Of a stretch of DNA of 29,375 nucleotides, positions 17,133 to 23,006 are shown in pieces; position 1 is the first letter of the stretch, and each line of letters opens with the position of its first letter. The position numbers and the translations under genes are program-made. The notes beneath the pieces are model-generated. The model did no database searches. It was not told the DNA's origin and was given only the letters and a program-made list of their open reading frames with translations. The DNA is from a virus: positions 1-29,375 of IMG/VR virus record IMGVR_UViG_3300030105_003529; one strand, given 5' to 3'.

Positions 17133-17676
17133 CACAGCGATGTCACCAGAGGGAACAAATAAGCAGATCACAAAAGCAAATCTACTTTCTGGTGTTGGTG
17201 GAGGATCTGAAATAGGTATCACAAATATTCGAGGTTTTACACAAAATAAAACTGGATCCCCTACTAATTGGATGGGGTATCATCACAGCTTTTATCCTTT
17301 AATGTCAATTGACTTTCAACAAACAAGCACAGCAGACTTTGATATTACTTGGACAGAAATTGTTGCAGCGACAGTGTATCATGCAACTTCAGCGACTCCA
17401 TCTCTTGTGGAATTTGAAGGAAACTTGATAACAAATGCTAGTGTAGATGTTGATTTATCATTGTGGTATGTTAGACCACTATGTGCTGGATCAAGTAAAG
17501 GAACTATGAAACACATTGTAACTAAATCCTTCACCACTTCATCTAATGTGTATGAATGTTTTTCTGGAACTTTGTCACAATCACTTTTGAAAGGTGATAT
17601 TATTATTCCATTAATAAAAACAAGCGATAACAATTTGGTTAAGTTTACTGGAACTTTCAGAACAAAACAATTATAA
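17050..17676 (+). CDS. Fibre or virion appendage-like protein
   Basis: 208 aa. The first 48 residues (VTQLATATSAADLDLVMIVD, then NKQITKANLL) follow the virion-attachment pattern common at the N-terminus of phage fibres and appendages. The remainder is beta-rich with aromatic residues and could form a jelly-roll-type tip. Position after the portal and connector leaves open whether it is a head fibre or a tail appendage. No enzymatic motif was seen. Confidence 0.55.
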   Translation: MATKKVTQLATATSAADLDLVMIVDVADTAMSPEGTNKQITKANLLSGVGGGSEIGITNIRGFTQNKTGSPTNWMGYHHSFYPLMSIDFQQTSTADFDITWTEIVAATVYHATSATPSLVEFEGNLITNASVDVDLSLWYVRPLCAGSSKGTMKHIVTKSFTTSSNVYECFSGTLSQSLLKGDIIIPLIKTSDNNLVKFTGTFRTKQL

Positions 17677-17679
17677 AAA

Positions 17680-17880
17680 ATGGATATTTTAGCAGTTGCA
17701 GCATCATGTTTTGTGGGAATACTTGGAACGTGGATCAGGATGACAAATGATGTGACCAAAATCAAAGCACGAATTTTCTCACTGGAGAAACAAGAAGGTG
17801 AAGTGAAATCTCTATTGAAAGAACTCTGTATTGGAATGCAAGAAATTAAGATCTTGCTTGCAGAAAAAGGAATCAAATAA
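17680..17880 (+). CDS. Small membrane-anchored coiled-coil protein, lysis candidate
   Basis: 66 aa. Residues about 3-19 form one hydrophobic segment (ILAVAASCFVGILGTWI), followed by a Lys/Glu-rich coiled coil to the end. One N-terminal membrane anchor plus coiled coil is a layout shared by spanin-like and holin-accessory proteins. It heads a group of three small membrane proteins at the end of the structural genes, the usual place for lysis genes, but there is no sequence match that proves this. Confidence 0.5.
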   Translation: MDILAVAASCFVGILGTWIRMTNDVTKIKARIFSLEKQEGEVKSLLKELCIGMQEIKILLAEKGIK

Positions 17881-17896
17881 TTTAAAAAAATATATT

Positions 17897-18058
17897 ATGG
17901 AATTTATTATTGAAAACTGGGCTGTCTTGCTCATAGGCGTTTTGGCATTTTTGAAGATCATTGTGAATCTCACACCAACAACAAAGGACAACCAAATCTT
18001 TGGATATTTGGATGTATTGATAACAGCAATAACTGGAGATCGTAGAAAGAGGAAGTGA
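17897..18058 (+). CDS. Small single-pass membrane protein, holin-like
   Basis: 53 aa from ATG 17897; the upstream extension in this frame overlaps the preceding gene and is rejected. The N-terminal ENWAVLLIGVLAFLKIIVNL is a membrane segment and the C-terminus GDRRKRK is strongly basic, a combination usual in holins and small lysis proteins. The stop overlaps the next start (GTGA at 18055). Confidence 0.55.
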   Translation: MEFIIENWAVLLIGVLAFLKIIVNLTPTTKDNQIFGYLDVLITAITGDRRKRK

Positions 18059-18276
18059 GAGATCATCTTCTGAAATTGCTATCAAATTTCGATCTCTCTC
18101 AGATCTTTAAAACAAAAGGAGATTTGAGAAGATGGAGTGCAAAGAGATCTCTGGGAGGATTGATCTGCATCACTGCTTGTATTCACATAACTGAGAACGA
18201 TCTGACATGGCAAGGTGTAGCACTTGCCTTTGTCGGTGTTCTTCCATTGTGTTTGTCATTCTATGAGAAAAACTGA
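18055..18276 (+). CDS. Two-helix membrane protein, holin-like
   Basis: 73 aa with a GTG start overlapping the upstream TGA. A basic amphipathic N-terminal part (KTKGDLRRWSAKRS) is followed by two hydrophobic segments (LGGLICITACIHI, and VALAFVGVLPLCLSFY) separated by a short polar turn. This topology is common in small holins. It is the third gene of the putative lysis group. No endolysin is adjacent; the only lysin-like candidate is at 25173. Confidence 0.5.
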   Translation: MRDHLLKLLSNFDLSQIFKTKGDLRRWSAKRSLGGLICITACIHITENDLTWQGVALAFVGVLPLCLSFYEKN

Positions 18277-18367
18277 GCAAGATTTCTGGACTTCAAATCA
18301 GACATTTCACAATGGATTCACTTCATCTGTGACATTCACTTACATTCCTGAATGCGTCCAAGATTAA
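18263..18367 (+). CDS. Possible 34-aa ORF bridging holin-like and phosphoesterase genes
   Basis: An ATG within the end of the holin-like gene opens a 34-codon frame covering the 75-nt gap and ending inside the next gene. The product is polar and aromatic with one Cys (near IPECVQD) and no recognised motif. It is supported only by overlap with both neighbours, so it may be non-coding leader. Confidence 0.25.
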   Translation: MRKTEQDFWTSNQTFHNGFTSSVTFTYIPECVQD

Positions 18368-19050
18368 ACGGAAACATATTAGAGGCATACAGAAGGCTCG
18401 TAAAGGCTGAGAGACGCATTCTCATAATAGGAGACGTACATGAACCCTATTGCAAAAAAGGTTACAGAGAATTTTGCCAAAAAACGTATGTGGAAAATAA
18501 TTGTAATCAAGTGCTTTTCATCGGTGATCTTCTGGACAATCAGTACGCAAGTTTTCATGATTCAAATCCAGATCTGTCTGGAGGCAAGAATGAACTTGAA
18601 TATGCTATTGCAGAAATCCACAAATGGCGTGATGCTTTTCCAGTGGCTGATTGTATTGTTGGCAATCATGATCGGATCATTGCCAGAAAGATGTTTAAAG
18701 CTGGGATCCCAAGTCAATGGATGAAATCATACAATGAAGTTCTTGGAACAAACTGGAACTGGACAGAGCGCATTGTATATGATGGTGTACAATACGTCCA
18801 TGGAGAAGGTGGAACGGCCTCAACTAAGGCAAAATCCGACTTCATGAGCACTGTTCAAGGTCATATACACACACAATGCTATGTTCAATGGTTTTCTGGA
18901 CAGAAAAGGATCTTTGCCATGCAATCAGGATCTGGAGTTGATCGTGACAGTCTGGCGATGTCATACGCAAAGGCCTTCAAATTCCAACAAATAGCGTGTG
19001 GTGTTGTAATCGGAGGACATACAGCATTCAATGTCATGATGCCCCTTTAA
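18352..19050 (+). CDS. Calcineurin-like metallophosphoesterase
   Basis: 232 aa. The metal-binding motifs of the family occur in order: IIGDVH (25-30), FIGDLLDN (56-63), VGNHD (103-107), VHGEGG (149-154, the variant of the fourth motif) and QGHIH (169-173). The enzyme would hydrolyse phosphate esters with two metal ions; the substrate may be nucleic acid ends, a nucleotide or a protein. A phage role in DNA repair or in countering host signalling is possible but unproven. It is the last gene before a long non-coding gap with a terminator. Confidence 0.85.
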   Translation: MRPRLNGNILEAYRRLVKAERRILIIGDVHEPYCKKGYREFCQKTYVENNCNQVLFIGDLLDNQYASFHDSNPDLSGGKNELEYAIAEIHKWRDAFPVADCIVGNHDRIIARKMFKAGIPSQWMKSYNEVLGTNWNWTERIVYDGVQYVHGEGGTASTKAKSDFMSTVQGHIHTQCYVQWFSGQKRIFAMQSGSGVDRDSLAMSYAKAFKFQQIACGVVIGGHTAFNVMMPL

Positions 19051-19166
19051 AATCGCTGTATAAAGCTAAGAGAGGCACACCAGATTGATGCACCTCTCAG
19101 CTAAACAGATGACAAACTGAATGGAGACAGCTGAAATCTGTTCAAATATACGTATGAATCAAAGCA
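19051..19166 (+). other. Structured non-coding gap after the phosphoesterase gene
   Basis: No gene is visible between 19051 and 19289. In the first part two inverted repeats can be drawn: AGCT plus GAGAGG (19064-19075, AA bulge) with CCTCTC plus AGCT (19093-19102), and AACAGAT (19104-19110) with ATCTGTT (19136-19142). A perfect 18-base copy of the leader at 21605 starts at 19099. The rest of the gap holds the terminator at 19167 and the promoter at 19256. Confidence 0.5.
19099..19116 (+). repeat. 18-bp repeat AGCTAAACAGATGACAAA, copy 1
   Basis: This sequence is identical to 21605-21622, where it forms the leader and start codon of a 134-aa gene. Here the same ATG would give only M-T-N-stop, so this copy is a non-coding relic or a binding site. 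A shorter match (CTAAACAGAT) is in the leader of the gene at 21079. Confidence 0.8.
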
Positions 19167-19191
19167 ATCCACTTCATGTGGGTTTTTTTTT
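19167..19191 (+). terminator. Rho-independent terminator
   Basis: ATCCAC (19167-19172) pairs with GTGGGT (19178-19183) over the loop TTCAT, followed by a run of T residues to 19191. It ends the lysis/phosphoesterase transcription unit, 117 nt downstream of its last stop codon. Confidence 0.75.
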
Positions 19192-19255
19192 GCTCTAAAT
19201 TCTCCAGTAAACACTGAGAAATCAAAGGAATATTAAATAACATACAATAAAAGTA

Positions 19256-19285
19256 TTGTTTTATTAAAAGTATATTGTATCTTTA
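19256..19285 (+). promoter_or_regulatory. Bacteroidetes-type promoter, near-leaderless
   Basis: TTG at 19256-19258, a 19-nt spacer, then TATCTTTA at 19278-19285, which matches the TTG-N19-TAnnTTTG promoter of Bacteroidetes in spacing and all but the last base. The ATG at 19290 follows after 4 nt, so transcription would start at or next to the start codon. A 33-bp near-copy lies at 20120. Confidence 0.75.
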
Positions 19286-19289
19286 CGGT

Positions 19290-19487
19290 ATGAATAACGA
19301 AACAAATAGCAAAATGACACATTTTCAGACTAAGCCCCATATTTTTAGAAGTGAAGTAATTGGATGGATCCACATTTTTGACTGTGATATTGAAATACAA
19401 ACAGATCTTTCAAATGAAATTATTGATTACTCTGGATGTGGATTTAAGATAGCGACACATTTATTACAATCAATCAAATCAAAATGA
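19290..19487 (+). CDS. Small protein of unknown function, first gene of accessory block
   Basis: 65 aa from ATG 19290. An in-frame TTG 15 nt upstream lies inside the -7 promoter element and cannot be the start. The protein is of mixed composition (IGWIHIFDCDIEIQTDLSNE) and has no recognised domain. It overlaps the next gene by 4 nt (ATGA at 19484). Directly behind a strong promoter, it is likely an early gene. Confidence 0.6.
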   Translation: MNNETNSKMTHFQTKPHIFRSEVIGWIHIFDCDIEIQTDLSNEIIDYSGCGFKIATHLLQSIKSK

Positions 19488-19723
19488 AAAATTTAGTATC
19501 ACATCAAACAACAAAAGAAACTGTAAAAGTATTGTACAGAGTCGTAATGCCATCTGCGTTTTCAAACTCAAATTTCACAACTTTAGAACAAGCGGTTACT
19601 GCAAGAAATGAAATAGGAACAAATGGATCTTACAAATCAACTGAACAAGTAAGGTATTGGAAAGAGATAAGAGAGGAATCAACTATTGTGAGAGTAACTG
19701 AAACAATCAAAAGAGTAGTATAA
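19484..19723 (+). CDS. Small basic protein of unknown function
   Basis: 79 aa, Lys/Arg/Thr-rich, predicted alpha/beta (VKVLYRVVMPSAF, then a helix LEQAVTARNEIG). The leader AATCAAATCAAAATG at 19472-19486 is shared with two other genes in this block. A terminator follows 7 nt after the stop, so the two genes from 19290 form a short unit. No function is recognised. Confidence 0.6.
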   Translation: MKNLVSHQTTKETVKVLYRVVMPSAFSNSNFTTLEQAVTARNEIGTNGSYKSTEQVRYWKEIREESTIVRVTETIKRVV

Positions 19724-19730
19724 TAAATCA

Positions 19731-19756
19731 GGGAGGTGAAAATCCTCCCATTTTTT
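19731..19756 (+). terminator. Rho-independent terminator
   Basis: GGGAGG (19731-19736) and CCTCCC (19744-19749) form a perfect six-base stem over TGAAAAT, followed by A and six T residues. A GTG inside the hairpin opens an upstream extension of the next gene, which is why that extension was rejected. Confidence 0.85.
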
Positions 19757-19777
19757 AAACATCAAAATCAAATCAAA

Positions 19778-20008
19778 ATGAAAAATATTGCAATCCAGAT
19801 CATGAACATTGAGCAAATGATTGATGATGAAGTGAATGCTGAAGGTGCTCAGCTCACCAACGAAGAAATGGAAACTTTATATTCTGATCTCCATAAAATG
19901 GAAACTTTATATTTTGAGCTCCAAAAATTGCAAATGTTAAGACATGGAGATCTTCAGGATATAGAAGTGGAGATCCATAACAATACAAAATTCAAAATTA
20001 AGAAATAA
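19778..20008 (+). CDS. Small acidic helical protein with internal tandem repeat
   Basis: 76 aa from ATG 19778, which carries the shared AATCAAATCAAAATG leader. It is Glu/Asp-rich and predicted helical. Residues 31-50 are two copies of a METLY(S/F)(D/E)L(H/Q)K unit, encoded by a 30-bp tandem duplication. No domain recognised. A terminator follows 3 nt after the stop. Confidence 0.6.
   Translation: MKNIAIQIMNIEQMIDDEVNAEGAQLTNEEMETLYSDLHKMETLYFELQKLQMLRHGDLQDIEVEIHNNTKFKIKK
19868..19927 (+). repeat. 30-bp tandem duplication in coding sequence
   Basis: Unit 1 is 19868-19897 and unit 2 is 19898-19927, with 27 of 30 bases identical. The repeat preserves frame and adds ten residues to a helical protein, so it looks like a recent in-frame duplication. 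Confidence 0.85.
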
Positions 20009-20011
20009 TTT

Positions 20012-20065
20012 AAAAGTGGTTTGAAGATAAAAACTTAGACAATGCGTAAGTTTTCCACTTTTTTT
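20012..20065 (+). terminator. Bipartite rho-independent terminator
   Basis: An outer stem AAAAGTGG (20012-20019) with CCACTTTT (20055-20062) encloses an inner perfect stem AAAACTTA (20030-20037) with TAAGTTTT (20047-20054), and the T-run continues to 20065. It ends the unit with the tandem-repeat gene. Confidence 0.75.
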
Positions 20066-20105
20066 CAATTAAAATCGAAGGTAATACTAATTAAGTACAG
20101 GATCA

Positions 20106-20138
20106 TTGTGAAAGTATACAAAGTATGTTGTATCTTTG
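20106..20138 (+). promoter_or_regulatory. Bacteroidetes-type promoter, near-leaderless, second copy
   Basis: TATCTTTG at 20131-20138 is a perfect TAnnTTTG and lies 4 nt before the ATG at 20143. The TTG at 20106-20108 is 22 nt upstream, longer than the usual spacer; GTG at 20108-20110 gives 20 nt. The 33 bases 20120-20152 differ from 19267-19299 at only four positions, including the first residues of both genes (ATGAATAACG). Confidence 0.7.
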
Positions 20139-20142
20139 AGGC

Positions 20143-20379
20143 ATGAATAACGCAAACATAAACACTGAAAACATGTACTTAACTACAAATCCATCAACAT
20201 TCATCTACGACTCACTAAAAGCTGGACTCACATCTGACTCTGTATTCAGTGCAGACTTTACAATAGAACGTATCAAGGATCTCACAATTGGCGAAAGCGT
20301 AACTATTCTCTGGAGCAATGGAGGGATCAATCTAATAACCAGAACAAGTGAATCAGTTTGGGGATCAAAGTGGAACTAA
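20143..20379 (+). CDS. Small protein of unknown function
   Basis: 78 aa, Ser/Thr/Asn-rich, with a C-terminal beta-like part (IGESVTILWSNGGINLITR). It is the first gene behind the second copy of the near-leaderless promoter and shares its first codons with the gene at 19290, after which the two proteins differ. No domain recognised. Confidence 0.6.
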   Translation: MNNANINTENMYLTTNPSTFIYDSLKAGLTSDSVFSADFTIERIKDLTIGESVTILWSNGGINLITRTSESVWGSKWN

Positions 20380-20393
20380 AAAATCAAATCAAA

Positions 20394-20606
20394 ATGAATC
20401 AAGATCTCAAAAACAAAATGGTTGCTATGAAAATAGAAGCAGAAACAGAAATGGTATATTATCGCAATCGTATGAATGAATGTATTGATGAAGGACATGA
20501 GAATGGAACGATGCTACACTTTCAAGCTAAATTCAACGAAGCAAAACAATATTTCAAGGGTGTGATGGACACACTCAATCTAATAGCACAAGATCAAGCA
20601 AAATGA
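20394..20606 (+). CDS. Small helical protein of unknown function
   Basis: 70 aa from ATG 20394, preceded by the shared AAATCAAATCAAAATG leader; an upstream TTG in frame overlaps the preceding gene and is rejected. Predicted to be a helical, charged protein (KIEAETEMVYYRNRMNE). The stop overlaps the next start (ATGA at 20603). Confidence 0.6.
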   Translation: MNQDLKNKMVAMKIEAETEMVYYRNRMNECIDEGHENGTMLHFQAKFNEAKQYFKGVMDTLNLIAQDQAK

Positions 20607-20728
20607 ATAAATTAATAAAAAAGTTGGATGAAGTTTATAGTGATGTCCTTGTCTTCGGAGACAGCAAAAAAGTTAATAATATTTTGAGTTTAATAGACGA
20701 GTTGCAAAATAAAATAGAAGAACTATGA
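20603..20728 (+). CDS. Unknown 41-aa protein
   Basis: A small frame with stop/start overlaps at both ends (ATGA at 20603 and at 20725). The product is Lys/Leu-rich and predicted helical, with an FGDSKKVNN segment in the middle. The double overlap and lack of any other reading for these 120 bases support it as a real gene. Function unknown. Confidence 0.55.
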   Translation: MNKLIKKLDEVYSDVLVFGDSKKVNNILSLIDELQNKIEEL

Positions 20729-21042
20729 AAAATTCAGTAAAAAAAGAGCTCAGTGAATACATCACTGAAAGGATTGAAGAGATCCAGAGATATGATGGCA
20801 GAGAGATGGCAGAACTGCATCATCATCTGTTCAATGAGGATTATTACATCATTGGATATTTCCAAGCAGCTGAATGGCTGAAAGATCATAACATCAGCGA
20901 ATGGGAAGCGATCCAGACATGTCAGGAATATGAGAAAGATAATTTTGGAGAAGTAACAATATATGACAATGCAGAAAAAACTGTGAATATGTTGGTGTAT
21001 ATCTGGGGCGAAGAATTATTGAGTGACATGAATTTATTGTGA
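20725..21042 (+). CDS. Conserved-looking phage protein of unknown function
   Basis: 105 aa, acidic. The motif-like core AELHHHLFNEDYYIIGYFQAAEWL (in part: HHHLFNEDYYIIGYFQA), followed by EAIQTCQEYEKDNFGEV and a C-terminal NMLVYIWGEELLS, is a pattern seen in many small proteins of phages from Bacteroidetes, none with known activity. It closes the unit begun at 20143. Confidence 0.6.
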   Translation: MKNSVKKELSEYITERIEEIQRYDGREMAELHHHLFNEDYYIIGYFQAAEWLKDHNISEWEAIQTCQEYEKDNFGEVTIYDNAEKTVNMLVYIWGEELLSDMNLL

Positions 21043-21051
21043 AATTATTTG

Positions 21052-21059
21052 TACCTTTA
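21052..21059 (+). promoter_or_regulatory. Possible -7 element TACCTTTA
   Basis: TACCTTTA is one base off TAnnTTTG and lies 19 nt upstream of the ATG at 21079. It begins 9 nt after the stop of the previous gene. No clear TTG is found at the expected -33 distance, so support is weaker than for the two copies upstream. Confidence 0.4.
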
Positions 21060-21078
21060 CAATCTAAACAGATATAAA

Positions 21079-21330
21079 ATGGACATAAGGAAAACACTTG
21101 AGGTATTGAATAGATTACTGGATCAAACAGAATACTCTATTGAATACAATGGCAAGAGACTGGATGATGCAAAGAAAGAATGTATCAAGGATTCCAACAC
21201 AAAAATGTGGATTGAAGCGAATGAGGAAAGGATGATCAGATACACTGAAGAAATCGAAGCAATCAGGCAAGCGATCAGGAACACTCAGAGGCAGAAGGAA
21301 TATGAAGACTGGACAAACAAGAATTTTTAA
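21079..21330 (+). CDS. Small coiled-coil protein of unknown function
   Basis: 83 aa from ATG 21079; the in-frame TTG at 21049 overlaps the -7-like element and is rejected. The protein is Glu/Lys/Arg-rich and almost entirely helical with heptad character. Its leader contains CTAAACAGAT, shared with 19099 and 21605. Function unknown. Confidence 0.6.
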   Translation: MDIRKTLEVLNRLLDQTEYSIEYNGKRLDDAKKECIKDSNTKMWIEANEERMIRYTEEIEAIRQAIRNTQRQKEYEDWTNKNF

Positions 21331-21353
21331 TATAAACCCCTAAAACATAAAAC

Positions 21354-21605
21354 ATGGGAATCAAGAAAAGTGAGGCAAAACAGCTCCAAAAAACTGTTGT
21401 AACTATGGCTGAAATTTTGAGCCAGATGACGAATGAAACTGGCAAGATCTCAGAGATCGCAACAGCTCTCACAAACAGAGCTCAGGACAATCAGAAAGAG
21501 TCACAAATCAAGACAGCACAAGAAATCAATGAAGTGATGATTGAACTCTCAACATCTCTTGGAATAATCGGAGCAGCTTTGCAGAAAGCTCTCAAAATTA
21601 AATAA
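21354..21605 (+). CDS. Small helical protein of unknown function
   Basis: 83 aa, Ala/Gln/Thr-rich, predicted to form two long helices (KQLQKTVVTMAEILSQM and IKTAQEINEVMIELSTSLG) with a polar link. It has no cysteines or aromatic core, consistent with a coiled-coil oligomer. The next gene starts 9 nt downstream. No function recognised. Confidence 0.55.
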   Translation: MGIKKSEAKQLQKTVVTMAEILSQMTNETGKISEIATALTNRAQDNQKESQIKTAQEINEVMIELSTSLGIIGAALQKALKIK

Positions 21606-21622
21606 GCTAAACAGATGACAAA
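21605..21622 (+). repeat. 18-bp repeat AGCTAAACAGATGACAAA, copy 2
   Basis: Identical to 19099-19116. In this copy the ATG at 21615 opens a 134-codon gene, so the repeat spans its leader and first codons. Confidence 0.8.
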
Positions 21623-22019
21623 TTTTAACACAGAAATACACGAGAAAGTTTCATTACTTTCTAAGGCAACAGAATCAATTCTTACTACCAACATTGTAAA
21701 GCTGGGAGATGATAAGAAATTCAAAAGAAAGAACACCAGATGGAAGATGATGATCAGTATGTTGAATGGATCATGTCTGCTATTCAAAACAGTTTCAGAC
21801 ATGGCAACAACAGAGGCAAATCAAAGTGCTGTGGTTCTGGATCTGATCGACAGTCTGGAAATCACATATGAGACATGTAGATTGTATGGAGTGACATTTG
21901 ATGAAACTGAGGAACTTCTGACTGCTTGGCACTCTGGACACAAATGGTGTTTGAAGAAAGAAGGTAATATGAAAACAATCTCTCCAGATACAGCTCTCAA
22001 TCTTTTCGATCATGAATAA
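21615..22019 (+). CDS. Protein of unknown function
   Basis: 134 aa, with a basic patch (KKFKRKNTRWKMM) around residues 35-47 and a helical C-terminal half with Trp, His and Cys residues (LLTAWHSGHKWCLKKEG). It overlaps the small zinc-ribbon ORF by 8 nt. No domain recognised; a nucleic-acid role is possible because of the basic patch. Confidence 0.55.
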   Translation: MTNFNTEIHEKVSLLSKATESILTTNIVKLGDDKKFKRKNTRWKMMISMLNGSCLLFKTVSDMATTEANQSAVVLDLIDSLEITYETCRLYGVTFDETEELLTAWHSGHKWCLKKEGNMKTISPDTALNLFDHE

Positions 22020-22119
22020 TCCATACAGCGATTGTTGCGGAGCAGAAACGACAGAAACAGAAATGGGAATATGTCCTGACTGCTTAGAGCACTGTGAATT
22101 TTCAACTGAGGAATCATGA
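22012..22119 (+). CDS. 35-aa zinc-ribbon-like protein
   Basis: The product contains YSDCCGAE, then GICPDCLEHCEF: four to five cysteines and a histidine arranged as in very small zinc-ribbon proteins found in many phages. It overlaps both neighbours (8 nt with the previous gene, ATGA at 22116 with the next), which supports translation. Zinc binding is inferred from the cysteines; role unknown. Confidence 0.65.
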   Translation: MNNPYSDCCGAETTETEMGICPDCLEHCEFSTEES

Positions 22120-22310
22120 GTAAAGAGATCAACACAGAAACAGCTGCATTCTATCTTCAGGACTACATTGAAGGCATCAGAACGGATGGAGCGTTTGAAG
22201 AATCAAGGAAATACAGCGCACAACAATTCATCCAGTATCTCATTAACTGGCACGTTGAACCAGCTCAAAGCAATTTAGAGCGCAATACAGAGCATGATGA
22301 ACAAAAGTGA
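22116..22310 (+). CDS. Small acidic protein of unknown function
   Basis: 64 aa, helical, with AAFYLQDYIEGIRTDGAFEE and an aromatic central helix (QFIQYLINWHVEP). It is linked to its neighbours by overlaps of 4 and 17 nt. Nothing indicates an activity. Confidence 0.55.
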   Translation: MSKEINTETAAFYLQDYIEGIRTDGAFEESRKYSAQQFIQYLINWHVEPAQSNLERNTEHDEQK

Positions 22311-22539
22311 TAGCAATACAAGGCAAATTGATAAAGACAGCTTAAAAGATGGCCTTCTGGCTTTACATGAGGCTGAGTGGATGGAATGTCAAGCACGTTT
22401 GAATGCAATCGGATATGAAAGAGAGACAAAAGGGATGCCATATGACAACCCAATGGTCATGATTGAATCCACTTTGTTTGACATCGAATGCAAAACAGAG
22501 ATGCTGAAGAAATTACTCAATCAATACATACTGAAATGA
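22294..22539 (+). CDS. Small acidic helical protein of unknown function
   Basis: 81 aa. Predicted helical with LKDGLLALHEAEWMECQARL and a C-terminal ESTLFDIECKTEMLKKLL. The start at ATG 22294 gives MMN; the second ATG is equally possible. It overlaps the next gene by ATGA at 22536. Confidence 0.55.
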   Translation: MMNKSDSNTRQIDKDSLKDGLLALHEAEWMECQARLNAIGYERETKGMPYDNPMVMIESTLFDIECKTEMLKKLLNQYILK

Positions 22540-23000
22540 GTGATCATATTTCAGCCCTAACTGGTGAAGTTGTAAATTCAGGACAGTCTCTGGATGTATT
22601 TGGAAACGTTCTAACAACTGACACGATTTCAGCGTATGATCTTGCTCACAAATACAACAAGTCAATCACAGCTCTTGTGAATGGACAATATGTTGGATGG
22701 GGATATACTCCCTCCTTCATTTATTTCAAACATAACAGAGAGAAATTTGATGATATTTCAGAGATTACATATTGGGGTGATTATAACAGTGAGAAACATT
22801 GCAGATATCATGCGATCGTGCTCATAGCATGTGGAGGATATGATCCAAAACAGTTTTATTGTGAAAGATCTTCAGATCAGGACAATGAATACTATTGGAC
22901 GCATGTACGTGGTTCAGTTTTATCCAAGAGTAAAACACAAAAAATCAATTTCAAATCCAGACACGATGATTCTGGATTCACAATCAAAGAAAATAAATAA
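22536..23000 (+). CDS. Protein of unknown function, Trp/Tyr-rich
   Basis: 154 aa from ATG 22536, the start that overlaps the upstream stop; an earlier ATG at 22488 would place 48 nt inside the previous gene. The region IEEL is absent; visible features are VNGQYVGWGYTPSF, EITYWGDYNSEKHCRYHAI and YYWTHVRGSVL, with many aromatic residues and four cysteines or histidines near the middle. The composition suggests a compact globular protein, perhaps nucleic-acid binding, but no family is recognised. Confidence 0.5.
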   Translation: MSDHISALTGEVVNSGQSLDVFGNVLTTDTISAYDLAHKYNKSITALVNGQYVGWGYTPSFIYFKHNREKFDDISEITYWGDYNSEKHCRYHAIVLIACGGYDPKQFYCERSSDQDNEYYWTHVRGSVLSKSKTQKINFKSRHDDSGFTIKENK

Positions 23001-23006
23001 ACTAAA

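Noticed and set aside
17379-17876. 165-codon minus-strand frame over the fibre-like and membrane protein genes
   Set aside because: It crosses two plus-strand genes and has no recognisable features; all other genes are on the plus strand.
19275-19289. TTG start upstream of the gene at 19290
   Set aside because: It lies in the -7 promoter element and would not be present on the mRNA; the ATG at 19290 is used. The same applies to TTG 21049.
19736-19777. GTG start of a longer form of the gene at 19778
   Set aside because: The extension would be encoded by a terminator hairpin and its T-run; ATG 19778 has the shared leader.
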